DNA from: Roseicyclus mahoneyensis
GTDB lineage: Bacteria > Pseudomonadota > Alphaproteobacteria > Rhodobacterales > Rhodobacteraceae
Assembly: GCF_003148775.1 (NCBI RefSeq)
Contig: NZ_QGGW01000011.1
Span: forward strand, 1-64,000
DNA: 64,000 nt
Direction of reading: 5' to 3'
Shown: in pieces, positions 35,511-43,669 of the stretch
Layout of the letters: every line of letters starts with the position of its first letter
How positions within the stretch are numbered: position 1 is the stretch's first letter
Notes under the pieces: generated by a model
Databases searched by the model: none
Seen by the model: only the letters and a program-made list of their open reading frames with translations
What the model was told of the DNA's origin: nothing
Position numbers and translations under genes: made by a program

Positions 35511-36628
35511 GCCCCGCCAAGCGCCTGCACCACGGCGATATGGCCCATCAGGTCGCGCAGGCTGAGCACGCCGCGCAACTGCCGCCCCTCCACCACGATC
35601 AATTTGCGATGCGGGCCCTGCGCCAGCCGGTTCAGCGCGTCCTCGGCGGTCATGCGAGGGGCGACCAGGCAAGAGTCGTCGACGGCGGCCATCACGTCAC
35701 CAACGGTCGTGTTGGCCCACTCCTCGCGCGCGATGGTGCGCATCAGCTGCGCATCGACATACCCCACCACGGCGCCATCCCCCACCACGGGGGCAAAGCT
35801 GACCGCATGGGCCATCATCACCCGGTCGGCGAGGTCGGCCAGTGTCATGTCGGGGTGCGCCGTCCAGGGGTCGGGCGTCATCAACTCGGCCACGCGCCGC
35901 CCCTTCAGGCTGTCTTGCACCAGCAGGCGTTGATAGGCACCGCGGCTGGCGTTGAGCACGAAGAACCCGATCAGCACCAGCCATGCGCCCCCGATCCCGC
36001 CGCCCGACAGTGCCGAGAACAGCCCCAACCCCATCAGGCCAATGGCCAGAACGGTGCCCGCCCCGCTGGCCTTGCGCGTCGCCTCCAGCATGTCGCCCGA
36101 GCGTTGCCAGAGCCATGCCCGCAGGACGCGGCCACCATCGAGCGGAAAGGCCGGGATCAGGTTGAACACCGCGAGCACGAGGTTGATCGAGGCGAGATAT
36201 CCCAAAAGGATGCCAACAACCCCCGCGCCCCCCGCCACAAGGGCCGCAAGCCCGAAGAGGCCTGCGAGAACGAAGCTCATGATCGGGCCGGCGATGGCGA
36301 TCCAGAATTCCGATGCGGCACTTTTGGGTTCATCCACCAGTTCCGCGACACCCCCGAACAGGAACAGCGTGATCCCCCCGATCCCCAGCCCGTATCGCCG
36401 CGCGACCAGCGAATGGGCCAGTTCATGCAAGATGAGACTGGCGAAAAGCGCCAGCATCGCGGTGATCGACAGTATCAAATAGGCGCTCTGCGACAGGCCC
36501 GGCAAGACTTGCGGAAAATAGCCCGATGACAGGCTCCAGACGATCAGGGCCGCGATCAACAGCCAGCTTGCGTCGATCTTGATCTCGAAGCCCATGAGCG
36601 TGAACAGCTTGACCGAATGTCCGAACAT
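35495..36628 (-). CDS. Site-2 protease (M50 family) with C-terminal CBS domains
   Basis: A 377-residue intramembrane metalloprotease of the SpoIVFB-like group. The zinc motif HELAH is at 68-72 inside a membrane helix, and the third ligand D164 is in NLIPAFPLDGGRVL. About six membrane segments end near residue 225. Two CBS domains follow (about 245-370; MTPDPWTAHPDMTLADL and HRKLIVVEGRQLRGVLS), which may sense adenosine nucleotides. Its substrate, often an anti-sigma factor, is not next door. Confidence 0.9.
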   Translation of the reverse strand: MFGHSVKLFTLMGFEIKIDASWLLIAALIVWSLSSGYFPQVLPGLSQSAYLILSITAMLALFASLILHELAHSLVARRYGLGIGGITLFLFGGVAELVDEPKSAASEFWIAIAGPIMSFVLAGLFGLAALVAGGAGVVGILLGYLASINLVLAVFNLIPAFPLDGGRVLRAWLWQRSGDMLEATRKASGAGTVLAIGLMGLGLFSALSGGGIGGAWLVLIGFFVLNASRGAYQRLLVQDSLKGRRVAELMTPDPWTAHPDMTLADLADRVMMAHAVSFAPVVGDGAVVGYVDAQLMRTIAREEWANTTVGDVMAAVDDSCLVAPRMTAEDALNRLAQGPHRKLIVVEGRQLRGVLSLRDLMGHIAVVQALGGARTGR

Positions 36629-36762
36629 GTGTGGCCCTTCTCTGCGCGGTCCTTGTCAGAGATAATCATTCGTGCCCCCAAAGGTAAGGTCGGGCAGGGG
36701 ATTGAGGCCAGCCGCCCGCCGGGCTAGACCCCGACGCCAAGAGCCAAGCCCGAAAGTCCGCA

Positions 36763-37470
36763 ATGCCCGACACGCCCGAGCGCCCGCACCGCAACTTCTA
36801 CGGCCGCCGCAAGGGCAAGCATCTGCGCGACAGCCAGGAGGTCTATCTGCACGAAGATCTCGACGCGCTCAGCCCCGGTGCGGTCGATTGGGAGGCGAAC
36901 CCCGACCGCACGGCGCTCGAACTGCCGGCGATCTTTGGTGGCCGCGAGGTCTGGCTGGAGGTGGGGTTCGGCGGCGGCGAACACATGGTTCATCAGGCCA
37001 GCCTGAACCCTCAAGCCGGCATCATCGGCTGCGAGCCCTATATCAACGGCGTCGCCATGTTGCTGGGCAAGATCCGGCGTGCAGGCGTGGACAATCTGCG
37101 GGTCTTTCCCGGCGATGTGCGCGACATCTTCGACGTGCTGCCCGACGCGTCGATCTCCAAGGCTTTTCTGCTTTACCCTGACCCTTGGCCCAAATCGCGC
37201 CATCACCGTCGGCGCTTTGTCACGCCTGATCATCTTGAGCCCTTGGCGCGCGTTCTCAAGCCCGGTGCGGAGTTTCGGGTGGCGACGGATATCCCCGATT
37301 ACGTCCGCCAGACGCTGGAGGAGGTGCCTCGGGCAGGCTTCGAGTTGCTGACCGCCGTGCCGGACGGGTGGCACCATCCTTGGTCCGACTGGATCTCCAC
37401 CCGCTACGAGCTCAAGGCCCTGCGCGAGGGCCGCGTGCCGCATTACCTGACCTTTCGGCGGGAGGGCTGA
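36763..37470 (+). CDS. trmB: tRNA (guanine-N7-)-methyltransferase
   Basis: A 235-residue SAM-dependent enzyme that makes m7G46 in tRNA. The SAM-binding EVGFGGGEHMV is near residues 66-76, the tRNA and base-binding PDPWPKSRHHRRRFV near 140-154, and the C-terminal SDWISTRYELKALREGR is typical. The N-terminal RNFYGRRKGKHL motif is also conserved. The gene stands alone, transcribed towards a set of palindromes. Confidence 0.95.
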   Translation: MPDTPERPHRNFYGRRKGKHLRDSQEVYLHEDLDALSPGAVDWEANPDRTALELPAIFGGREVWLEVGFGGGEHMVHQASLNPQAGIIGCEPYINGVAMLLGKIRRAGVDNLRVFPGDVRDIFDVLPDASISKAFLLYPDPWPKSRHHRRRFVTPDHLEPLARVLKPGAEFRVATDIPDYVRQTLEEVPRAGFELLTAVPDGWHHPWSDWISTRYELKALREGRVPHYLTFRREG

Positions 37471-37477
37471 GCGGGCA

Positions 37478-37540
37478 CGTTTTGCTGCGGCAAAACGACC
37501 GGGAAAACCGCAGCTTTCCCGCACGGAAAACTCGAGTTTT
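37478..37540. repeat. Three consecutive palindromes after trmB
   Basis: CGTTTTGC/GCAAAACG (37478-37485 and 37490-37497), CGGGAAA/TTTCCCG (37500-37506 and 37515-37521) and the perfect 14-mer AAAACTCGAGTTTT (37527-37540) follow each other within 63 bases. The first starts 8 bases after the trmB stop and probably helps end its transcript. The third ends in TTTTT on the plus strand. Confidence 0.6.
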
Positions 37541-37654
37541 TCGCCCGCCTTGCCAGACGACGCGCCGGAAGCCCCGGCGTTTCGTCACCTCAGGGTTGCA
37601 TCCCGCCTGTCCAGCCCGATACTTCATCGCAAGCCCGGCAGACAGGAGAGAGCC

Positions 37655-39025
37655 ATGCTCACCAACGATCAGCTTGCGAAATGGGACCGTGACCATTTCA
37701 TGCACCCCACGACCCACCTCGCCCAGCACGCTCGCGGCGAGGCGGCGGGCCGCATCATCAAGACCGGCGAGGGCTGCTGGATCACCGACCGCGACGGCAA
37801 CCGCTTGCTCGACGCCTTTGCCGGGCTTTACTGCGTCAACATCGGCTACGGTCGGCAGGAGGTGGCCGAGGCCATCGCTGATCAGGCGCGCGAACTGGCC
37901 TATTATCACGCCTATGTCGGGCATGGCACCGAGGCGTCGATCACGCTTTCGCACATGGTGATGGACCGCGCGCCTGACCACATGTCCAAGGTCTATTTCG
38001 GCCTTGGCGGATCGGATGCCAACGAGACCAACATCAAATTGGTCTGGTATTACAACAACATACTCGGGCGTCCGCAGAAGAAAAAGATCATCTCGCGCTG
38101 GCGGGCCTATCACGGATCGGGCCTCATGTCGGGCTCGCTCACGGGCCTCGCGCTCTTCCACCAGAAGTTCGACCTGCCCTTCGACACGGTGCGCCACACC
38201 ACCTCGCCCTACTACTACCGCCGGGCTGACGTGACCCAGACCGAGGAACAGTTCAGCGCCCAATGCGCCGCCGATCTGGAAGAGCTGATCGCCAAGGAAG
38301 GCGCCGACACCATCGCCGCCTTCATCGCCGAGCCAATGCTGGGCACCGGCGGCATTGTCCCACCCCCGAAAGGCTACTGGGAGGCGATCACCCCGATCCT
38401 CGAGAAACACGATATCCTGCTCATCGCCGACGAGGTCGTGACGGGCTTCGGGCGTCTCGGCTCCATGTTCGGCTCGCCGCACTACGGGCTCAAGCCCGAC
38501 ATCATGACCATCGCCAAGGGTCTGACCAGCGCCTATGCGCCCATGTCCGGCTCCATCGTGTCGAACAAGGTCTGGGCAGTCTTGGAACAGGGCACGGACG
38601 AGAACGGCCCCTTTGGCCATGGCTGGACCTATTCGGCCCATCCCATCGGGGCGGCGGCGGGCATCGCCAACCTCAAGCTCGTCGACAGCCTGAACCTCGT
38701 GCAGAACGCGGGCGAGGTCGGCCCTTACCTCACCCGCACCATGGCGGACGCGCTGGGCGAGCATGCCCATGTCGGCGAGGTCCGCGGTGAGGGCATGCTG
38801 ACAGCGGTCGAACTGGTCAAGAACCGCGACACGCGCGAAGGGTTTGCGCCCGCCGACAAGATCGTGCCGCAGATCGTGGGCGCGATGGCCCGGCGCGGCG
38901 TGATCGCGCGGGCGATGCCGCAGGGCGACATCTTGGGCTATGCGCCACCATTGTGCCTAAGCCGGGGCGAGGCCGATACGGTGGTCACGGCCACGGCCGA
39001 GGCCATCGCCGAAGTGTTGGGCTGA
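37655..39025 (+). CDS. Class III (omega) aminotransferase
   Basis: A 456-residue PLP enzyme of fold type I. The PLP lysine lies in MTIAKGLTSAYAPMS, the cofactor aspartate in LLIADEVVTGFGRLGS, and the phosphate-binding GGSDANETNIKL near residue 120. The N-terminus (TNDQLAKWDRDHFMHPTTHL) is typical of the omega-amino-acid/amine:pyruvate group in Rhodobacteraceae. GACAGGAGAG precedes the ATG. Likely substrates are diamines or omega-amino acids with pyruvate; this cannot be narrowed from the sequence. Confidence 0.9.
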   Translation: MLTNDQLAKWDRDHFMHPTTHLAQHARGEAAGRIIKTGEGCWITDRDGNRLLDAFAGLYCVNIGYGRQEVAEAIADQARELAYYHAYVGHGTEASITLSHMVMDRAPDHMSKVYFGLGGSDANETNIKLVWYYNNILGRPQKKKIISRWRAYHGSGLMSGSLTGLALFHQKFDLPFDTVRHTTSPYYYRRADVTQTEEQFSAQCAADLEELIAKEGADTIAAFIAEPMLGTGGIVPPPKGYWEAITPILEKHDILLIADEVVTGFGRLGSMFGSPHYGLKPDIMTIAKGLTSAYAPMSGSIVSNKVWAVLEQGTDENGPFGHGWTYSAHPIGAAAGIANLKLVDSLNLVQNAGEVGPYLTRTMADALGEHAHVGEVRGEGMLTAVELVKNRDTREGFAPADKIVPQIVGAMARRGVIARAMPQGDILGYAPPLCLSRGEADTVVTATAEAIAEVLG

Positions 39026-39027
39026 CA

Positions 39028-39075
39028 CCTGTCAAGGGGGGAGGTCCACCAGTGACTTCCCCCTTTACCGACAGG
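39028..39075 (+). terminator. Terminator after the aminotransferase gene
   Basis: An inner stem AAGGGGGGAG (39034-39043) / CTTCCCCCTTT (39056-39066) is reinforced by an outer pair CCTGTC (39028-39033) / GACAGG (39070-39075). There is no long T-run beyond the stem. It separates the aminotransferase gene from the DUF4178 operon. Confidence 0.55.
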
Positions 39076-39135
39076 CGGTTGCACGGTTAGGCTGTCGCCA
39101 GTTTGATTGAAACCTTTGCCGATTGTCCCCTCCCG

Positions 39136-39762
39136 ATGACGTCTGACCCGGTGTCCTGTCCGAATTGCGGTTACGGTTTCGATGGCCTGCGCCGGTCCAC
39201 CCGGATGTTCGACTGCCCGTCTTGCGACACCACCCTCTTCCGCGAGGGAGACGCGCTCGCCCCGATCGGCAATCACGGCGAGATGCACGAAACACCCATG
39301 CTGATCGGCATCGGCGACACGGTCGAGGCCATCGGCAGCCGCTGGACCGTGCTGGGCCATGTCCGATACGACTACGGGCGCGGCTTCTGGGACGAGATGT
39401 GGGCTGAAACCCCTGACGGTGCGGGGGCATGGCTGTCCATCGACGAGGGCGATGTGGTGATCCAGCGCAGCCTCGCACCCGCCGCCGTTCGCGCCGGTCT
39501 GGCGGGCGAGCTTCGCCTCGGCGTGCAGGTGCGGATCGAGGGCGAGGTCTACACCGTCACAGAGATGGACGAGGCGACCGCCACTGCCTTTCGCGGTGAA
39601 TTGCCCGAGCGGATCGAACTGGGCGAGCGGCACCGCTTCGTGAACGCCAGCGGCGGGGATGGCACGCTCCTGTCGGGCGAGGTCTGGGACGGCGGCGAGA
39701 CGTGGTTTGTCGGCGAATGGCTTGACCCGTTCGAGATCAAGGTCGAAAGGCAGACCGGATGA
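39136..39762 (+). CDS. DUF4178 protein with N-terminal zinc ribbon
   Basis: A 208-residue protein. A zinc-ribbon start (CPNCGYGFDG and DCPSCDTTLF, four cysteines) is followed by a DUF4178 domain (about 50-200): GDTVEAIGSRWTVLGHVRYD, FWDEMWAETPDG, and later GERHRFVNASGGDGTL. DUF4178 genes recur beside DUF350 and spermidine-synthase-like genes. The ATG at 39136 is preferred to a TTG at 39103. Its stop overlaps the next start (ATGA), marking the first gene of a five-gene operon. Molecular role unknown. Confidence 0.8.
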   Translation: MTSDPVSCPNCGYGFDGLRRSTRMFDCPSCDTTLFREGDALAPIGNHGEMHETPMLIGIGDTVEAIGSRWTVLGHVRYDYGRGFWDEMWAETPDGAGAWLSIDEGDVVIQRSLAPAAVRAGLAGELRLGVQVRIEGEVYTVTEMDEATATAFRGELPERIELGERHRFVNASGGDGTLLSGEVWDGGETWFVGEWLDPFEIKVERQTG

Positions 39763-41027
39763 GCCGCGCACAGGGCCTGTCCTCGATCAACTGCACCCAG
39801 TGTGGTGCGGGGCTCTCGGTGCTCGGCGGCGGGCGCGTTCTGACGCAGGTCTGCGGCTATTGCGGATCGGTGCTGGACGCGCAGGACAACTACAAGGTCC
39901 TGACCTCGATCGGCAAACGGGATCATCCCGACAGCCCGGTGCAGATCGGCATGACCCTGACCTACGAAGGCGTCGAATTCACCGTCATCGGCACCATCGG
40001 CAAGGTCGAGCGCTGGAAGGGCGGCACCGCGGCTTGGGTCGAACATCAGGTGTTCTCGCCCACCCACGGCTACGCCTGGCTGACCTGGGAAAGCGGGCAT
40101 TTCACCTTCTCGCGCAAGATACGCGATTTCAATATGGGCCAATGGGTCTCCTCCGCCGGGGTCGAGATCGCCGACAGCCCGCCTGTCCGTCACCACCGCG
40201 GTCAGCGCTACAAATACTACGAGACCTCCACCTCCGAGATCGACTTCATGGAGGGCGAATTCAACTGGGTCCCCGAACTGGGCGAGACCACGACCGCCGT
40301 GGTCCTGCTCGGACCCGATGCCATGCTGAGCCTGCGCGACGGAAAGACCGAGCGCGAGGTGGAGATGACCACTCTATTGCCGCGCGACGCCACTGCACGC
40401 GAGATGGGCGCGACACTCCCGCCGGGGGCAGAGTCGCGCCATCCGCTCTCGCCCTACCAACCCTTCCCGGAGGAGGCGTTCGCCCGCCGCATCGTCGGCC
40501 TCTCGGCGATTGCCGCCTTCGTGCTGGCGCTTGTCTTCAGTGTGATCTCGGGCCCCCGCGTGCTCGACCAGCAGCAAGTGCCGATCGGTCAGGCGCCGGC
40601 CAGTTTCGCCTTCAACATGTCGAATACAGCGCAGATCGCCAGCCTGCGCCTCGACACCGATGTCAGCAACGACTGGGTCGTGATCGGCGCCCAGATAACC
40701 AACCCCGACGGCACCACCCTGGTCGAGGGCGGCCGCCTGGTGCAGTACTATTCCGGCCGCGACAGCGACGGTTCCTGGAGCGAGGGCAACCGCGGCGCGA
40801 CCCTGCGCTTCCGTGCTGAACAAGCCGGGACGCATCAGATCACGCTGGGGCGTGCCGAAGGCACTGGCGGCACTTCGATGTCCGTTCGCATCGACGAGGG
40901 CAAAGCCACGTCCTTCTGGTTGTTTGTGGTGAGCGGGCTGTTCGTTCTGGGCTGGATCTACCTCAAGGCGCGGCGCGCGATCCACGACAAGTTCCGCTTT
41001 GCCGGCAGCGACTGGCACGAGGAGTGA
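39759..41027 (+). CDS. DUF4178 membrane protein with zinc ribbon and beta-rich C-terminal domain
   Basis: A 422-residue protein. It opens with a zinc ribbon (CTQCGAGLSVL and CGYCGSVLDA), followed by a DUF4178 domain (about 55-205; GMTLTYEGVEFTVIGTIGKV, WESGHFTFSRK). A membrane helix (about 245-265) leads to an extracytoplasmic beta domain (about 275-385, with tryptophan and glycine repeats) and a second helix (about 387-405). The topology places the DUF4178 part inside and the beta domain outside the inner membrane. It starts by ATGA overlap with the first DUF4178 gene. Confidence 0.8.
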   Translation: MSRAQGLSSINCTQCGAGLSVLGGGRVLTQVCGYCGSVLDAQDNYKVLTSIGKRDHPDSPVQIGMTLTYEGVEFTVIGTIGKVERWKGGTAAWVEHQVFSPTHGYAWLTWESGHFTFSRKIRDFNMGQWVSSAGVEIADSPPVRHHRGQRYKYYETSTSEIDFMEGEFNWVPELGETTTAVVLLGPDAMLSLRDGKTEREVEMTTLLPRDATAREMGATLPPGAESRHPLSPYQPFPEEAFARRIVGLSAIAAFVLALVFSVISGPRVLDQQQVPIGQAPASFAFNMSNTAQIASLRLDTDVSNDWVVIGAQITNPDGTTLVEGGRLVQYYSGRDSDGSWSEGNRGATLRFRAEQAGTHQITLGRAEGTGGTSMSVRIDEGKATSFWLFVVSGLFVLGWIYLKARRAIHDKFRFAGSDWHEE

Positions 41028-41031
41028 CGCG

Positions 41032-41217
41032 ATGAGCCCCTTCCGCCTTGTCATCCTGGCCGGCTGCGCGACCCTGGTGCTCGGGGCCGGCTACATGTCT
41101 TGGTACGGGGTCGGACGGACCAGCGGCGATCTGGCGGCGGCCGCCCCCTCGGTGCGCACCGGCTCGACCGGCACGGGCACCGCTGGCGGCTACGGATTTT
41201 TCGGGCGCGTGAAATGA
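41032..41217 (+). CDS. 61-residue membrane peptide of the DUF4178/DUF350 operon
   Basis: A 61-residue protein starting 4 bases after the previous stop, with GGAGTGA just upstream of the ATG. It has one hydrophobic helix (about 5-25, FRLVILAGCATLVLGAGYM) and a glycine/threonine-rich tail ending GGYGFFGRVK. I know no named family. The tight spacing within the operon supports that it is real. Confidence 0.65.
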   Translation: MSPFRLVILAGCATLVLGAGYMSWYGVGRTSGDLAAAAPSVRTGSTGTGTAGGYGFFGRVK

Positions 41218-41233
41218 CAGAAAAGGAAACGTG

Positions 41234-41455
41234 ATGCTGGACGGAATCGTTCTTTCCGAGGTCGTGTCGATGCTGTTCTACACAAGCATCGGCATGGGGC
41301 TGATGTATATCTGCTGGAAGGTGATCGACATCGTCACTCCCTTCCCGATCATCAAGGAAATCGAAGAGGATCAGAACGTCGCGCTTGCGGTCCTGATCGC
41401 CTCGATCTTCATCGCCATGGCGATCATCATCGCGGCGGTCGTGGTCTCCGGATGA
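41234..41455 (+). CDS. DUF350 small membrane protein
   Basis: A 73-residue protein with two membrane helices (about 5-30 and 48-70) joined by an acidic turn (IKEIEEDQNVALAV). This is one DUF350 repeat unit, as in the E. coli YjfL group, though YjfL is longer. AAAGGAAAC precedes the ATG at 41234. It sits 7 bases before the aminopropyltransferase-like gene. The family is thought to work in the membrane, perhaps as a channel-like oligomer; this is not proven. Confidence 0.8.
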   Translation: MLDGIVLSEVVSMLFYTSIGMGLMYICWKVIDIVTPFPIIKEIEEDQNVALAVLIASIFIAMAIIIAAVVVSG

Positions 41456-41462
41456 TCCGGTC

Positions 41463-43022
41463 TTGAGCGACGCGGGGCCCAAGGCCCCCGCCGATGTCAC
41501 GCCCAAGGTCGCCTGGCTTCTGGCGGCGACCTTTGTCGTCGCTGTCGCGGGGCTGATCTATGAATTGATCGCGGCCACCATCGCCAGCTACCTGCTGGGC
41601 GACAGCATCCGGCAGTTCAGCTTCGTCATCGGCGTCTTCCTGAGCGCCATGGGCATCGGCGCCTATGTCTCGCGCTATGTGGGCGATGCGCTGCAGGGTT
41701 TCATCCGGGCGCAACTGGCGCTGGGCGTGATCGGCGGCGCGCTTGGGCCACTGCTGTTCTTTTCCTATGCTTGGTATGGCGCGGTTGGTCTGCCGCTTTA
41801 TGGCGGGCTGATCGCAATCGGCATCCTGTCGGGGATGGAAATTCCCCTGATCTCCCGCGTGATGAAGGAGATCGGCGCGGCCGAGTTCCGGTTCGAGAAC
41901 GTGCTGACCGCCGATTACATCGGCGCACTTGCCGCCTCGCTCGCCTTTCCGCTGCTCATCATTCCCAACCTGTCGTTGATGGCGGCGTCGCTTGCCTTCG
42001 GCGCGCTGAACCTGTTGGTCGCGGGGTTCTCCATATGGCTGTTCCGCGATCGGCTGCCACAAGGTTATTGGGCGCCATGGGGCGCCTTCCTGCTGGCCAC
42101 GCTGCTGGCACTCTTCGGGGCCGAGCGGCTGGTGTCTGTGGTCGATGCGCGCCTGTTTCAGGACGAGGTGATCTTGTCGGAAACCACGCCCTACCAGTCC
42201 ATCATCCTGACCCGCTTCGATGATCGCTATCGCCTGTTCCTCGACCATTCGATCCAGTTCGACAGCCTTGATGAACACCGCTATCACGAGGCGCTGGTGC
42301 ATCCCGCGATGGGTCTTGCTCCGCGCCGGAGCCAAGTTCTGGTGCTGGGCGGCGGCGATGGGATGGCGGTGCGCGAAGTGCTGCGCCACGACGGTGTGGA
42401 GCGGGTGGTACTGGTCGATCTGGACCCGCGCGTGACGGACCTGTTTTCGACCATGCCCGACCTGACGGCGCTGAACGGTGACGCGCTGAACGATCCGCGT
42501 GTCGAGATCGTGAACGCCGATGCATGGGCCTGGCTGGCCGAAGCAGATGATATCTTTGACGTCATAATCGCCGACCTGCCCGACCCGAAATCCATTGCCC
42601 TGTCCAAGCTCTACTCCATCGAGTTCTACGCCATGATGGTCGAACGCCTGAGCGCGCAGGGGATCATCGTGACGCAAGCCGGATCGCCCACCTTCTCGCC
42701 CGGTGCCTTCTGGACGATCGAGGCGACGCTGGCCGCCACCCGCAATCCCGGGCGGCCCGGCGGCACGCTCGGCACGCTGCCCTACCACCTCTACGTGCCC
42801 AGTTTCGGCGACTGGGGCTTTGTGATGGCCGCGCCCCTGATGCCCGACGAGGCCCGCGACCCGACCCTCCCCGATGGTCTGCGCCACCTGACCTTGGCGG
42901 TCTGGCGCGCCGCGCAGGCCTTTGGCGCCGATCAGGGGCCGCGCCAGGTCGAGGTGAACTCGATCCAGGGGCATCCGCTCGTTGCGGAGTACCAGCGCGG
43001 CTGGGATTTCTGGTTCCGCTAG
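41463..43022 (+). CDS. Membrane-embedded spermidine synthase-like (aminopropyltransferase) protein
   Basis: A 519-residue fusion. The first 220 residues have about seven membrane helices. The C-terminal part is a SpeE-type SAM/dcSAM-dependent transferase: LVLGGGDGMAVREVL (about 293-307), VVLVDLDPRVTDL, and the active-site VIIADLPDPKSIAL. Soluble SpeE enzymes transfer aminopropyl groups to putrescine. In this fusion, a substrate at or in the membrane is likely. The start is a TTG at 41463. No speD (SAM decarboxylase) or pspA gene is nearby, so the dcSAM source is elsewhere or the donor is SAM itself. Confidence 0.85.
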   Translation: MSDAGPKAPADVTPKVAWLLAATFVVAVAGLIYELIAATIASYLLGDSIRQFSFVIGVFLSAMGIGAYVSRYVGDALQGFIRAQLALGVIGGALGPLLFFSYAWYGAVGLPLYGGLIAIGILSGMEIPLISRVMKEIGAAEFRFENVLTADYIGALAASLAFPLLIIPNLSLMAASLAFGALNLLVAGFSIWLFRDRLPQGYWAPWGAFLLATLLALFGAERLVSVVDARLFQDEVILSETTPYQSIILTRFDDRYRLFLDHSIQFDSLDEHRYHEALVHPAMGLAPRRSQVLVLGGGDGMAVREVLRHDGVERVVLVDLDPRVTDLFSTMPDLTALNGDALNDPRVEIVNADAWAWLAEADDIFDVIIADLPDPKSIALSKLYSIEFYAMMVERLSAQGIIVTQAGSPTFSPGAFWTIEATLAATRNPGRPGGTLGTLPYHLYVPSFGDWGFVMAAPLMPDEARDPTLPDGLRHLTLAVWRAAQAFGADQGPRQVEVNSIQGHPLVAEYQRGWDFWFR

Positions 43023-43669
43023 CTGTTCAGGATCGCCCGCATGTCGGTGATGCCCGTCTCGGTCACCGCATGACCCGCGCCGGGCGCCACGTGCAGGCGC
43101 ACCGACGCCCCCAGCGCCCGAAATGCGTCGGCGCTGTCCTGCGCACGCTTGAGCGGGATATGCGGATCGCGTTCATGCACGGTGATCGTCACGGGCAGGC
43201 TGGTCAGATCGGTGTCGTAGTTGAGCCGCTTTGGCGTGGCCCCGTAAAGCGCCGGGTCCGGTCCGCCCATGGCATCCGACGTGCCGACAAGCCCCGCCGA
43301 CAGGCCGAAAATGCCCGCCAGACCGCCCCGCCGCGCGCCGTATTCCAGCGCAAGGCAGCCACCCTGGCTGAAGCCGGCCAGCGCGATGCGGTCGCGGGTC
43401 AGCCCCTCGGCCTCAAGTGTTGCGATCGCTTCATCCACCGCGGCCAGTCCGCGCGTCACATGAGGGGCCATGCCGCCCATCGGCGCAAGGAAGGAGCTTG
43501 GCCACCAGCTGCGCCCCGGCGCTTCGGGGGCGATCATCGCCACATCGGGCAGCCCAAGCGCCGCGCCGAGACCGAGGATATCCTCGGCCCCCGCACCTCG
43601 CCCGTGCAGCAGCACCAGCCCCATCCGGGCCGTGGCACCGCCTGCGCCTGCGCGCATGAGCCGGGTCAT
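43019..43669 (-). CDS. Alpha/beta hydrolase, phospholipase/carboxylesterase family (MhqD-like)
   Basis: A 216-residue serine hydrolase. The N-terminal LLHGRGAGAEDIL, nucleophile motif GFSQGG (about 98-103), aspartate region in VHERDPHIP, and histidine in PGAGHAVTE make a full triad. It starts by ATGA overlap with the VOC dioxygenase gene upstream. This pairing is the same as mhqO-mhqD for quinone/hydroquinone detoxification in Bacillus. Its stop overlaps the convergent aminopropyltransferase stop by 4 bases. Confidence 0.85.
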   Translation of the reverse strand: MTRLMRAGAGGATARMGLVLLHGRGAGAEDILGLGAALGLPDVAMIAPEAPGRSWWPSSFLAPMGGMAPHVTRGLAAVDEAIATLEAEGLTRDRIALAGFSQGGCLALEYGARRGGLAGIFGLSAGLVGTSDAMGGPDPALYGATPKRLNYDTDLTSLPVTITVHERDPHIPLKRAQDSADAFRALGASVRLHVAPGAGHAVTETGITDMRAILNS

